64,000 nucleotides of DNA from a virus, in the IMG/VR virus record IMGVR_UViG_3300027749_000063, positions 1 to 64,000 of that record, one strand, 5' to 3'. This document shows, one piece after another, positions 1-5,880 of the stretch. Below the pieces are notes generated by a model that saw nothing but the letters and a program-made list of their open reading frames with translations, was not told where the DNA came from and searched no databases. Both the position numbers and the translations under genes were made by a program. Position 1 is the first letter of the stretch. Every line of letters begins with the position of its first letter.

Positions 1-82
1 TTGTTTGTAATACATGATTTTTAATATTAGAGGTTAAACATAAATTAAGGCAACAACTATGCCAATTGGTAATAATTAGAAC

Positions 83-108
83 CTAGGGTAAGATCTCTCC
101 TACCCTAG
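83..108 (-). terminator. hairpin after the 114-560 gene
   Basis: Inverted repeat CTAGGGTA / TACCCTAG with a 10-nt loop lies directly downstream of the stop codon of the minus-strand gene. There is no clear U-tract, so it may be an RNA-stabilising hairpin and not a full terminator. Confidence 0.5.
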
Positions 109-113
109 ATTGA

Positions 114-560
114 TTAACGAACTACAACTTGATCTTTAGTAATAATAATACTACTAGTTCTCTCGATGTGAATGATAGTTCCGTGGAAATCTATCTTAAT
201 CATAGAATTAGCTACGTTTTCTTTGATTGTAGATAGTTTAGGAGCTACTGTAGGTGTTTGGATAGCTCCTAAAGCCATTTTATATGCTTTACGTGCTTTT
301 TGTTTCCGCAAGCGCCTTTTCGTTGCAACCATTCTTGCTGCAGGCTCACTCATTGGAATTAAACCTTGTTTAATCATTTCAGTTCTTACAAGATAAATAA
401 CACCTGCGTTTCTTAACTCAAAATACTGAGGATACTTAGCTTTTACCTCAGAAGCTTTTTTACCAGCTTTAAACTCTGTAAGTAACTCACTAATTGCCTG
501 CTCACTAAAGTTTAACTTGTGAAATGGCCTGTAATTGATTGTTTGTGTTTGGTTTTCCAT
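114..560 (-). CDS. hypothetical basic protein, 148 aa
   Basis: I do not recognise the family. The middle of the protein (about residues 75-95) is very rich in Lys and Arg (motif TKRRLRKQKARKAYK), which suggests nucleic-acid binding. The N-terminal third looks helical and has a pattern like a helix-turn-helix element (ISELLTEFKAGKKASEVKAK), and a short beta-rich segment closes the protein. It starts 30 bases from the end of the next minus-strand gene upstream and has an A-rich leader without a Shine-Dalgarno sequence. A small regulatory DNA-binding protein is possible, but this is inference. Confidence 0.75.
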   Translation of the reverse strand: MENQTQTINYRPFHKLNFSEQAISELLTEFKAGKKASEVKAKYPQYFELRNAGVIYLVRTEMIKQGLIPMSEPAARMVATKRRLRKQKARKAYKMALGAIQTPTVAPKLSTIKENVANSMIKIDFHGTIIHIERTSSIIITKDQVVVR

Positions 561-590
561 AATTTTTTGTTTTTTGTTTTTGTTATTTTG

Positions 591-1121
591 TTATTTTTCA
601 AATGAATACACTATCATTGGGCTCTTGTTAGGGCTTAGATAGCGGTAGATTTCGGTTACTTTGTATCCACTAAAGTCTTCTAATAGTTTAGGAAATACAT
701 TGTAACGAAAGTCATCAAGGTCTTTAGCTCCATAGAATTCTAATTTGTTTCCAAATAATTCTCTTTTACCTTGAATGGTTAGACAAATAGTCTTAGCTGT
801 TGAATCTTGAAAGTAAGAGATGAAGGTATTTACAAGCATTGGACTTAGATTAATACATAAGTCTAGCCATACAAAGTCATATCTGCCCTTAAGGGTAAAG
901 ATGTCTCTGTTTAAATACTCTACATTTTGTGGTTTAAACTTTCTACCACGTTTGTAAGTTTCTGTGTCTAGTTCACAACAAGTGATTTTAGCATTAGGAA
1001 ACTTAGACTCAAAGAGAAAGTTGTCAGCAGGCAGGGATAATATATCCCCACCTGTATACTTTTGACTGATAATCTCTCTGACATCTTCTTTGACTGAATA
1101 GTCTTGAAAGTTAAATGACAT
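591..1121 (-). CDS. methyltransferase-like protein, 176 aa
   Basis: The protein has the order of elements of a class I (Rossmann) methyltransferase: a first strand with GGDILSLPADN (about residues 24-34), an acidic end of strand 2 (ITCCELDTETYKRG, about 46-59), a strand ending in D before a loop (VEYLNRDIF), and the strand-4 motif YDFVWLDLC. The usual GxGxG loop is not evident, so SAM binding is not certain. It is shorter than most complete DNA methyltransferases and has no target-recognition part and no DPPY-type motif. A small-molecule, RNA or protein methyltransferase, or a degenerate fold, are all possible. It lies in a run of small minus-strand genes with short spacers. Confidence 0.55.
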   Translation of the reverse strand: MSFNFQDYSVKEDVREIISQKYTGGDILSLPADNFLFESKFPNAKITCCELDTETYKRGRKFKPQNVEYLNRDIFTLKGRYDFVWLDLCINLSPMLVNTFISYFQDSTAKTICLTIQGKRELFGNKLEFYGAKDLDDFRYNVFPKLLEDFSGYKVTEIYRYLSPNKSPMIVYSFEK

Positions 1122-1141
1122 AATTTATCTGTTAGTTTGTT

Positions 1142-1516
1142 TTAGTCTTGCCAATCAATTACTGATACAACTTCAAGTCGCTCAATAAAAGTCTTAAGAT
1201 AGTTTTTACCTACTCTAATATTACCTAGAACAATGTCTGGTATTATTTCGTAGTCTTGAGGTACAACTACTTCTTCCCGTACAGAAATGATAGTTTGTTT
1301 AGTAGGAAGCTGAGTTAAGGTCTTTAAATACCTTTTCTCATCTAAGATAGAGTCAATGGTGAGATGTTTAAACATGTTACTGATTTCAACTTCTCTAACT
1401 CTCTCTAGTTTTTTAGAGATAAATCGCTTAGTCCTTCCTTGAATAGGAAGTACATTGATAAGAGACTCAGGACTAGCTGAATACACTTTTTCTGCTTTGA
1501 TAATTCTTTTTCTCAT
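1142..1516 (-). CDS. hypothetical protein, 124 aa
   Basis: No recognisable family. The N-terminal half is basic (KRIIKAEKVYS, GRTKRFISKKLERVREVE), the C-terminal half is beta-rich and hydrophobic. No signal peptide or membrane segment is seen. The gene starts 20 bases upstream of the methyltransferase-like gene on the same strand and probably shares its transcript. It lies immediately downstream of the structured RNA locus, from which it is separated by that locus's strong terminator hairpin. Confidence 0.7.
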   Translation of the reverse strand: MRKRIIKAEKVYSASPESLINVLPIQGRTKRFISKKLERVREVEISNMFKHLTIDSILDEKRYLKTLTQLPTKQTIISVREEVVVPQDYEIIPDIVLGNIRVGKNYLKTFIERLEVVSVIDWQD

Positions 1517-1549
1517 TCTGTATAGGTTTAATTATTAGGTTTGAAATAA

Positions 1550-1617
1550 ATTAAAGCAATAAAAAAGGGAAGCTCACACTCTTCCCTTTTTACCCTAACA
1601 GATATGATTGCTTTAAT
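1550..1617 (-). terminator. double-stem terminator of structured RNA
   Basis: Minus-strand AAAAAGGGAAG - 8-nt loop - CTTCCCTTTTTT (1561-1591) is a classic intrinsic terminator. It is enclosed in a second 11-bp stem ATTAAAGCAAT/ATTGCTTTAAT (1550-1560 with 1607-1617). Because the inner stem is A-rich at its base and U-rich at its end it could work in both directions. Confidence 0.75.
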
Positions 1618-1935
1618 ATAGAAAATATGAAAAACTATAGTGTGAGTTCAGCAATAGTTTAAGATAACTAACGAGTGTTAGTTCTTGGTAGTCAAGATAA
1701 GCGCTAACTTACCTTGACTAATAAAGAAAAGCTTTAAGTTTTAAGGGTTACTGATTGAGTGCAATGAGTGACGCCTACCTACTATTAACCCTTTTTCGGT
1801 ATTTAAAACACTCTACTTCTCAATTACAGCTTAAATGCTTCTCTTTATAGTAAGAAGAAGCCCCAAAATCAGATCTTACGGTATGAAGTTGGGGACATTC
1901 TGTAGCCAAGAGATACTATCTCAAGGGGGGAACAC
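1550..1935 (-). ncRNA. candidate large structured RNA
   Basis: This stretch has no ORF of useful size but is dense with inverted repeats. Paired arms are: GAGATA/TATCTC (1910-1922), CCCCAA/TTGGGG (1861-1866 with 1889-1894), AGTCAAG/CTTGACT (1690-1696 with 1713-1719), AACTAAC/GTTAGTT with a 4-nt loop (1666-1683), and an 11-bp outer stem (1550-1560 with 1607-1617) that encloses an 11-bp terminator hairpin (1561-1591). The 8-nt loop of that hairpin (1573-1580) is perfectly complementary to 1639-1646, which would give an 8-bp pseudoknot. A host-type -7 box (TATATTTG on the minus strand, 1938-1945) lies just upstream, so transcription would start near 1930. It sits among phage tRNA genes, as ROOL and GOLLD RNAs do, but I cannot assign it to either. 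Confidence 0.6.
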
Positions 1936-1962
1936 TGCAAATATACTTAAAAACTATAAATC

Positions 1963-1976
1963 AGAGAAGAGAAAAA
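1963..1976 (-). promoter_or_regulatory. CTCTTCTCT motif, copy 1
   Basis: Minus-strand TTTTTCTCTTCTCT directly follows the hairpin GAAAGAAG/CTTCTTTC (1978-2001) at the end of the 1989-2303 gene. It lies upstream of the structured RNA, with a host-type -7 box 17 nt further on. Seven copies of the 9-mer core occur in this 4.5-kb minus-strand region. Confidence 0.5.
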
Positions 1977-1988
1977 GGAAAGAAGGGG

Positions 1989-2303
1989 TTAATCTTCTTT
2001 CAATATTGTAATCTCTGATCCTTTGTGTATATAGATAGGTCCTATATAACCGTCTTTGATGATGTATGTTCTTTCTTCTTCTGGTAACTTATAAGAGATT
2101 ACGTAGTTCCACTCAGAGAATTTAAAGACAAAGCAATCTAAGACTTTAGGAGAAGGATGTTTGCCTTCGCCTATCAGATCCTCTACAAATAATGTATCAG
2201 ATAAAGTAAGAGGCATCATACCCTCTAGACTTTTAATAGGGAATAGTTGGGCTTTCAGGTTACTGAAGCCACATACGATTAAGATTAAGAACAGTTTTTT
2301 CAT
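1989..2303 (-). CDS. small secreted protein, 104 aa
   Basis: The N-terminus is a clear Sec signal peptide: MKK, a hydrophobic core (LFLILIVCGF) and a short polar end before KAQ, typical of Bacteroidota exported proteins ending in A-Q. The mature part of about 85 residues is beta-rich and acidic, of unknown family. A role in the host periplasm or envelope, for example superinfection exclusion, is inference. It starts 4 bases from the stop of the upstream gene. A hairpin overlapping its stop codon ends the unit. Confidence 0.7.
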   Translation of the reverse strand: MKKLFLILIVCGFSNLKAQLFPIKSLEGMMPLTLSDTLFVEDLIGEGKHPSPKVLDCFVFKFSEWNYVISYKLPEEERTYIIKDGYIGPIYIHKGSEITILKED

Positions 2304-2306
2304 TAG

Positions 2307-2525
2307 TTACATGATATAATCTGTAGCTGCATGATGCAATTCTTTTAAAGATTGAGTTGCTTTCTCATACAATTCAATTAATTTAACTGAACTAGGATCG
2401 GGATTCTCATTGTTTGATTCTGTAAGAAACTCAATTCCTTCTTCTAAAGCACGTAATATTGAGCTAATCTCAAGATCTAGATTTAATACGTGTTCAAATA
2501 CATTTCCTGTTACCATTTTTACCAT
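2307..2525 (-). CDS. hypothetical acidic helical protein, 72 aa
   Basis: Unknown family. The whole protein is predicted helical from its heptad-like hydrophobic spacing, is acidic (SNNENPDPSSVKLIELYEKA), and has no membrane segment. It may form a small helical hairpin and act as an inhibitor or adaptor, but nothing in the sequence says of what. The leader is built from AAACTAAAC repeats. It lies directly downstream of the tRNA-Glu gene and may share its transcript. Confidence 0.65.
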   Translation of the reverse strand: MVKMVTGNVFEHVLNLDLEISSILRALEEGIEFLTESNNENPDPSSVKLIELYEKATQSLKELHHAATDYIM

Positions 2526-2550
2526 TTTATTTTTAGTTTAGTTTGTTTAG

Positions 2551-2622
2551 TAGCCTGTAGCGGATTCAAACCACTGTTGCCAAGATGAAATCTTGGAGTC
2601 CTAATCACTAGACGAACAGGCC
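2551..2622 (-). tRNA. tRNA-Glu(UUC)
   Basis: The minus strand folds as a complete cloverleaf of 72 nt: acceptor GGCCTGT/ACAGGCT (first pair G-U), D-arm with GTCTAGTGATTAGGAC, anticodon stem CCAAG/CTTGG with loop ATTTCAT (anticodon TTC), T-arm AGTGG - TTTGAAT - CCGCT, discriminator A. The CTTCGTCTAG-like D region resembles bacterial tRNA-Glu. The CCA end is not encoded. Confidence 0.9.
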
Positions 2623-2636
2623 ATACTTAATTAAGC

Positions 2637-2813
2637 TTATCTATACTCTAGGAATTCTCCATGATAGTAACGCTTAGATTTTTTACCACAACCATGTGGT
2701 ACATTTTTAGAAGTTGCACAACCCTCTAAACAAATACAAATTGTAATTATTAAAGAGAACCATACAAGGGCTTTGAAGGCCGTACTTTCGCTAAAAGGAT
2801 TTTCTGGCTTCAT
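2637..2813 (-). CDS. small lipoprotein-like protein, 58 aa
   Basis: This short gene reads MKPENPFSESTAFKALV, then a hydrophobic stretch (WFSLIITICICL) followed by EGCATSKN. The Cys after the hydrophobic segment resembles a lipobox, although the N-terminal part is long and not basic, so a single-pass membrane protein with a Cys-rich tail is an alternative. The start overlaps the stop of the preceding 31-codon gene by four bases, which supports both as real coupled genes. Function unknown. Confidence 0.55.
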   Translation of the reverse strand: MKPENPFSESTAFKALVWFSLIITICICLEGCATSKNVPHGCGKKSKRYYHGEFLEYR

Positions 2814-2905
2814 AGTCTTGAAATTACTAAGTAGTTAGCATAAGCATCTTCATAGGTCAAAGCCCAGATTCTGTAGCCGTCAATGATAAATAATTGTTTT
2901 TCCAT
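2810..2905 (-). CDS. hypothetical micro-protein, 31 aa
   Basis: It reads MEKQLFIIDGYRIWALTYEDAYANY and a short tail: an alternating beta-strand followed by a helix (ITYEDA-type start), a pattern of small phage proteins with a beta-alpha unit. The start lies 3 bases after the end of the 2909-3115 gene, and the stop overlaps the next ATG, as expected in a translationally coupled operon. No known function. Confidence 0.5.
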   Translation of the reverse strand: MEKQLFIIDGYRIWALTYEDAYANYLVISRL

Positions 2906-2908
2906 TTG

Positions 2909-3115
2909 TTAAGTTGTTAAAAGGTTAAGTTCGCCCTTAAGGGCATTAAAAGGATTCTGAGAGCCTACTTGATCCATTATCTCTCTTAGCTCTTGAGTAT
3001 GTTCTCTGAATTCTATTTCAGAAATAGCAGAAATCGCTTTGAGTACATCAAGTTGCATAAGTAAACGATAACCATTCTCTAGTTGGTTAATCTCTTCTTG
3101 AATTAAGTCATCCAT
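2909..3115 (-). CDS. hypothetical helical protein, 68 aa
   Basis: Unknown family. It is acidic, almost entirely helical by pattern and probably a two-helix bundle; no transmembrane segment. It is packed between two very small genes with spacers of only a few bases, so this set of short genes is likely read from one message. Confidence 0.6.
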   Translation of the reverse strand: MDDLIQEEINQLENGYRLLMQLDVLKAISAISEIEFREHTQELREIMDQVGSQNPFNALKGELNLLTT

Positions 3116-3118
3116 AGC

Positions 3119-3232
3119 TTATAAGAAGTGCCAGCTTTTAAAACCAGCAGAGTTAAGTCTTACCATAATTAATTTACCTTCCTTGTCATAAGCTCTTGCA
3201 AGGATTTTACCTAAAAGGATTTTAGGCTTCAT
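3119..3232 (-). CDS. hypothetical micro-protein, 37 aa
   Basis: It starts MKPKILLGKILARAYDKEGK and ends with a beta-like segment and aromatic residues (SWHFL). It is basic. The first 20 bases of its coding region closely match the start of the 2637-2813 gene (both ATGAAGCC...ATCCTTTTAG), so the two starts may derive from a duplication. It ends three bases before the next gene. Function unknown. Confidence 0.45.
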   Translation of the reverse strand: MKPKILLGKILARAYDKEGKLIMVRLNSAGFKSWHFL

Positions 3233-3251
3233 AACGCTTAGTACTTGTTGA

Positions 3252-3449
3252 TTAATCATTGCTCTTAGATTCTAAGTTATACAAATAAGCCATAACAGCC
3301 ATAAGACAAAGAGTTAAACACTCTACAGCAAAGATGTAATCAAAAGCATCTGTTCCTACTGCTCTAACTAAGTCAGGAATAGTAAGAAGAAATACAATAC
3401 CTGCACATACAGCGATGACAGATAAGAAAGTGGACGGTTTAATTTTCAT
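3252..3449 (-). CDS. two-helix membrane protein, 65 aa
   Basis: Two hydrophobic segments (residues 8-25 and about 38-56) separated by a short loop, with a basic N-terminus and a charged C-terminus. The layout is that of a small inner-membrane protein. It could be an inhibitor of superinfection or a holin-like protein, but it lies among early-type genes far from the endolysin, so a lysis role is unlikely. Its leader is A-rich with AAACTAAA repeats. Confidence 0.6.
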   Translation of the reverse strand: MKIKPSTFLSVIAVCAGIVFLLTIPDLVRAVGTDAFDYIFAVECLTLCLMAVMAYLYNLESKSND

Positions 3450-3473
3450 ATTTAGTTAGTTTTTGTTTTTAGT

Positions 3474-3755
3474 TTAGTTTGTTTTAAATTTAGATACTTG
3501 GTAAAGTAAATCTGCTAGTAGTTCTGGATCTAAATGATCCATAGAAAAGAACTGTTCGCTATCTTCTACATAAGTGATAGTCTTCCAAACATTATCTAGA
3601 GTTAACATTACCCAATCACCCTTAGAGTCCATAACAGTTAATTCTGCAACTTCGCTTTTATACTCACCTTCTTCATAGAATCCTAGTATTGCCATATAAC
3701 CATTTTTAAAATGTACAACAGTACCGTTTTGGTGTTTTTCAAATCCGTAATCCAT
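3474..3755 (-). CDS. hypothetical acidic protein, 93 aa
   Basis: Unknown. Beta-rich first half (GTVVHFKNGYMAILGFYEEG) and an acidic helical tail. No targeting signal. The leader has a striking run of AAACTAAC/AAACTAAAC units, and a 31-bp imperfect palindrome lies 40 bases upstream of the ATG, so this gene may be controlled separately from the RNA genes upstream. Confidence 0.65.
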   Translation of the reverse strand: MDYGFEKHQNGTVVHFKNGYMAILGFYEEGEYKSEVAELTVMDSKGDWVMLTLDNVWKTITYVEDSEQFFSMDHLDPELLADLLYQVSKFKTN

Positions 3756-3793
3756 AAGTTTAGTTTAGTTTAAGTTAGTTAGTTAGTTTAGTT

Positions 3794-3824
3794 TATACTA
3801 GTTGGTATTATACCATTAGGTATA
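3794..3824. repeat. 31-bp imperfect palindrome
   Basis: The core TGGTATTATACCA is a perfect 6+1+6 palindrome, and the flanks TATAC...GTATA extend the symmetry. It sits between the terminator of the tRNA-Leu-like transcript and the start of the 3474-3755 gene. It could be an operator for a dimeric repressor or, in RNA, a hairpin at the 5' end of the message. Confidence 0.5.
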
Positions 3825-3852
3825 AAAAAGTTAAAAGAAGTTAAAAGAAGTT

Positions 3853-3906
3853 AAAAAAACTACAAGGTCCTCTAGACGTGTTAGTAGGATAAACCATACC
3901 TTGTAG
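3853..3906 (-). terminator. terminator after tRNA-Leu-like gene
   Basis: Minus-strand CTACAAGGT / ACCTTGTAG (9 bp, 29-nt loop) followed by seven U. It lies a few bases past the 3' end of the tRNA-like gene, so that RNA ends here. Confidence 0.75.
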
Positions 3907-3909
3907 TAG

Positions 3910-4026
3910 TAGTACATTTGGGATTCAAACCCAAGATAGTATCCATCAGCTCAACGATAAGCAGATACTCCCATTGGGGTGCCGTCATTCGTTGATTGGG
4001 AACGTGTGTCACCTCGCCTATGTACT
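3910..4026 (-). tRNA. tRNA-Leu(CAA)-like, interrupted anticodon loop
   Basis: The minus strand has all parts of a type II tRNA in order: acceptor AGTACAT/ATGTACT (7 bp), D-arm GCG...CGT with GG in the loop, anticodon stem TCCCA/TGGGA, long variable arm closed by GTATC/GATAC, T-arm TTGGG - TTTGAAT - CCCAA, and discriminator A73 as in leucine tRNAs. The anticodon loop is 23 nt and not 7. It begins A-T-CAA and ends AA, so removing 16 nt (3976-3991) leaves the loop ATCAAAA with anticodon CAA. Position 8 is A and not the usual U, and CCA is not encoded. It may be an intron-bearing gene, a tRNA mimic, or a decayed tRNA. Confidence 0.6.
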
Positions 4027-4108
4027 ATTTAAGATTATTTACCTACCAAGCCAAAAGTTCGCTTAGTCTTTGTAAGGACATCTTCTGGATAAAGAAGATG
4101 GTAATAAG

Positions 4109-4117
4109 AGAGAAGAG
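4109..4117 (-). promoter_or_regulatory. CTCTTCTCT motif, copy 2
   Basis: Minus-strand CTCTTCTCT, within a longer CT-rich tract, 82 bases upstream of the tRNA-Leu-like gene. A hairpin CATCTTCT/AGAAGATG (4081-4102) follows it. No coding region starts here, so the motif is linked to an RNA gene. Confidence 0.4.
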
Positions 4118-4129
4118 AGAAGACATAAG

Positions 4130-4513
4130 AATAAGGAAGAAAGGGAAAGGGTAATCCTTTAATGTCTTTTAATGTCTTTTAAGGTTATTTAACGTAAAGT
4201 CAACAATTTATATATAACGTACCATGTCAACCCCACAATTACCCACTTTTAAGTGTTAAATAGAAGATTGAAGGGAGTGGTTTCCCACTTTCTACCACTA
4301 CATATACCCCCCAATTGTCAGTAAAAAGTTAAACATTATGACAATTGTCTCCCAAAACACGGGGTTATGACTTACAAAAGTTAAACAAAACCTAAATCAG
4401 GTAGTTTGATGACATTAGACTGACAATATACCCGCAATATAAGAGAGAGATAAGAGAGTGATAAGAGAATTTAATTTCTCTTCTTCTCACTGCTGTCTGA
4501 TTACTGTCTGATT
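4130..4513. other. non-coding region with repeats
   Basis: No gene is seen here on either strand. It holds a 10-bp tandem repeat (ATGTCTTTTA, near 4161-4185), a 9-bp inverted repeat CAATTGTCA / TGACAATTG (4312-4320 and 4339-4347) of which the second arm is part of the palindrome GACAATTGTC, and purine-rich AGAGAG tracts (4440-4475). The sequence may be an operator or replication-related control region. Confidence 0.45.
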
Positions 4514-4515
4514 TA

Positions 4516-4534
4516 GGGGGTATTTCTACCCCCC
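4516..4534 (-). terminator. hairpin after the 4541-5080 gene
   Basis: GGGGGTA - tetraloop (GAAA on the minus strand) - TACCCCC, seven base pairs, a few bases beyond the stop codon. There is no long U-tract, but the stem is strong. Confidence 0.6.
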
Positions 4535-4540
4535 TTCAGA

Positions 4541-5080
4541 TTAATCTTGCTCTACTGCTACGCTTTCTACCACATTCTCTGTGATAGCACTGAGGTCAGT
4601 CTTACGTACAAGGATGTCAAGCATCTCTGCATCGTAAGCACGAAGGAATGACTTACGGTAAATTGCTTTTCCGTTCTCGTCTGTTACCTTAGCACCTGAG
4701 CGGTCTTTCTTGTAGTTACTTTCGTAGACTACGGCTTGACCTTTGTCATTACCTACAACACCTAAAGCTACTGCTTCTGCAAGTGATGTTGTTTCGATTA
4801 CTTGAATACCATAGTTGTTGTTTACCAACTGTGATAGATTTACATCTAACTGAACAGGGGAGTCTTTGTCACCTGTAATAGTAGAAGCGTCCATTCCAAA
4901 AATCTTTGCGAACTTTTCTTCGCTAAAATTCTGAATGCAAGTCTTTGTCCATTCGCTACCTTTACCTGTAAAGACAGCCATAGGATTGTTGTTGCGAATA
5001 CCGCAAAGAACTGAGAGAGAGTTTGCTTTGTTGCGCCAAACGCTTAAAGCAATGATGGGAGAAATAGATGGGTTAAACAT
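4541..5080 (-). CDS. hypothetical protein, 179 aa
   Basis: Unknown family. It reads as an alpha/beta protein with small beta-strands (SVLCGIRNNNPMAVFTGKG) near the N-terminus, a central region with repeated hydrophobic strands and an acidic C-terminal tail (ENVVESVAVEQD). An acidic tail after a beta-rich core is typical of phage single-strand DNA-binding proteins, but no other mark of that family is visible, so this is only a hypothesis. It is the largest gene between the RNA genes and the KilA-N gene, and it has its own hairpin terminator. Confidence 0.7.
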   Translation of the reverse strand: MFNPSISPIIALSVWRNKANSLSVLCGIRNNNPMAVFTGKGSEWTKTCIQNFSEEKFAKIFGMDASTITGDKDSPVQLDVNLSQLVNNNYGIQVIETTSLAEAVALGVVGNDKGQAVVYESNYKKDRSGAKVTDENGKAIYRKSFLRAYDAEMLDILVRKTDLSAITENVVESVAVEQD

Positions 5081-5155
5081 AGTAAGGTAGATAGGAGGAA
5101 ATCACAACGAAGCAAGGAAGGAGGAGACCACGTTAAATAAGCAAAAGAAGAAGCA

Positions 5156-5296
5156 TTACGCTTCTACCCAAATAATACCTTCGCAGGTCTTTATCCTTAA
5201 CCTTTTTACAATTCCGTTAAATGATATGCGACCTAAGATTGTTCCGTATGGTAGGCTTCTGCCTACGATAGGTAATGGTTTAAGTATATTGTACAT
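5156..5296 (-). CDS. hypothetical basic micro-protein, 46 aa
   Basis: This short gene starts MYNILKPLPIVGRSLPYGTI and ends IIWVEA. It is beta-rich and basic, of unknown function. Its ATG lies exactly five bases downstream of a CTCTTCTCT motif, the same spacing seen for the 5333-5707 and 5868-6191 genes, which is the main argument that it is a real gene. Confidence 0.6.
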   Translation of the reverse strand: MYNILKPLPIVGRSLPYGTILGRISFNGIVKRLRIKTCEGIIWVEA

Positions 5297-5301
5297 AGAT
5301 T

Positions 5302-5329
5302 AGAGAAGAGAAAAAGGGGCTTTAGCCCC
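5302..5329 (-). terminator. terminator plus CTCTTCTCT motif, copy 3
   Basis: Minus-strand hairpin GGGGC-TAAA-GCCCC (5316-5329) is followed directly by TTTTTCTCTTCTCT (5302-5315). The hairpin ends the 5333-5707 unit and the motif lies five bases before the next ATG, so one compact element separates two genes. Confidence 0.65.
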
Positions 5330-5332
5330 TAA

Positions 5333-5707
5333 TTACGGATTACATGGGTCGAAAGTACTTATCTTTCTTACTGCCCAAGGATACTTTTCTTTCATCTTGT
5401 GTACAATGTGTTCAGACCAGTTTATTGCTAAGTTCTCATAAGCCCAGATAAAGTTCCTAGGATAAGTCTCAATACACTGCTCTACTGTAATTGAGTTAAG
5501 TTCAGGTTTCTTGAAGAACCAGCAATCATGACTAAGCATAGTTCTGTTACGCTTACCTGTTCTTTCTCCTTCACACCACCAATGGCTTATTCCTGTAGTT
5601 CTAATAGGTGCATTAGGTAGGTTTTCTTTAATCTGTTCTAAGTTTTGTTTTTGGTCTCTCTGAGCAATCATTGCTAGAGTTCTTTCTTGTATAGTTTGTA
5701 TATCCAT
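5333..5707 (-). CDS. hypothetical protein, 124 aa
   Basis: Unknown family with a conserved-looking core rich in Trp, Cys and His (HWWCEGER, LSHDCWFFKKPELNS, YENLAINWSEHIV). Several Cys/His residues could bind metal, but their spacing does not match a zinc-finger class I know. It is soluble, without signal peptide. The ATG lies five bases after a CTCTTCTCC variant of the regional motif, and a hairpin terminator follows the stop. Confidence 0.65.
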   Translation of the reverse strand: MDIQTIQERTLAMIAQRDQKQNLEQIKENLPNAPIRTTGISHWWCEGERTGKRNRTMLSHDCWFFKKPELNSITVEQCIETYPRNFIWAYENLAINWSEHIVHKMKEKYPWAVRKISTFDPCNP

Positions 5708-5712
5708 ACTAA

Positions 5713-5748
5713 GGAGAAGAGAAAAAACTACCCTGTTATGCAGGGTAG
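5713..5748 (-). terminator. terminator plus motif variant, copy 4
   Basis: Minus-strand hairpin CTACCCTG - 5-nt loop - CAGGGTAG (5728-5748), then a run of six U merging into the motif variant TTTTTCTCTTCTCC (5713-5726). It ends the small RNA described next and precedes the 5333-5707 gene. Confidence 0.7.
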
Positions 5749-5847
5749 TGTAGGTAGTTAACCCGCTCTTGGTCTTACGTGAACAAACTATACGTTCACC
5801 GCACTGTGGCTTTGGTAATTATAGGAGTAGGATATACCTACTAAATA
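5728..5847 (-). ncRNA. candidate small structured RNA
   Basis: About 120 nt lie between a CTCTTCTCT motif and an intrinsic terminator, and no ORF with a usual start codon fits. On the minus strand it can form AGTAGG/CCTACT, GTGAAC/GTTCAC and the terminator hairpin. An ORF without a canonical start that reads into the 5333-5707 gene is the alternative reading. Function unknown. Confidence 0.35.
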
Positions 5848-5880
5848 AGAGAAGAGAAAAAAGATGCCTATTGGGCATCT
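5848..5880 (-). terminator. terminator plus CTCTTCTCT motif, copy 5
   Basis: Hairpin AGATGCC - 5-nt loop - GGCATCT (5862-5880) overlaps the stop codon of the 5868-6191 gene and is followed by TTTTTCTCTTCTCT (5848-5861). Confidence 0.65.

Noticed and set aside
3910-4026. tmRNA or group I intron at the tRNA-like locus
   Set aside because: The locus is only 117 nt, has its own variable arm and anticodon stem, and there is no tag reading frame or intron core.
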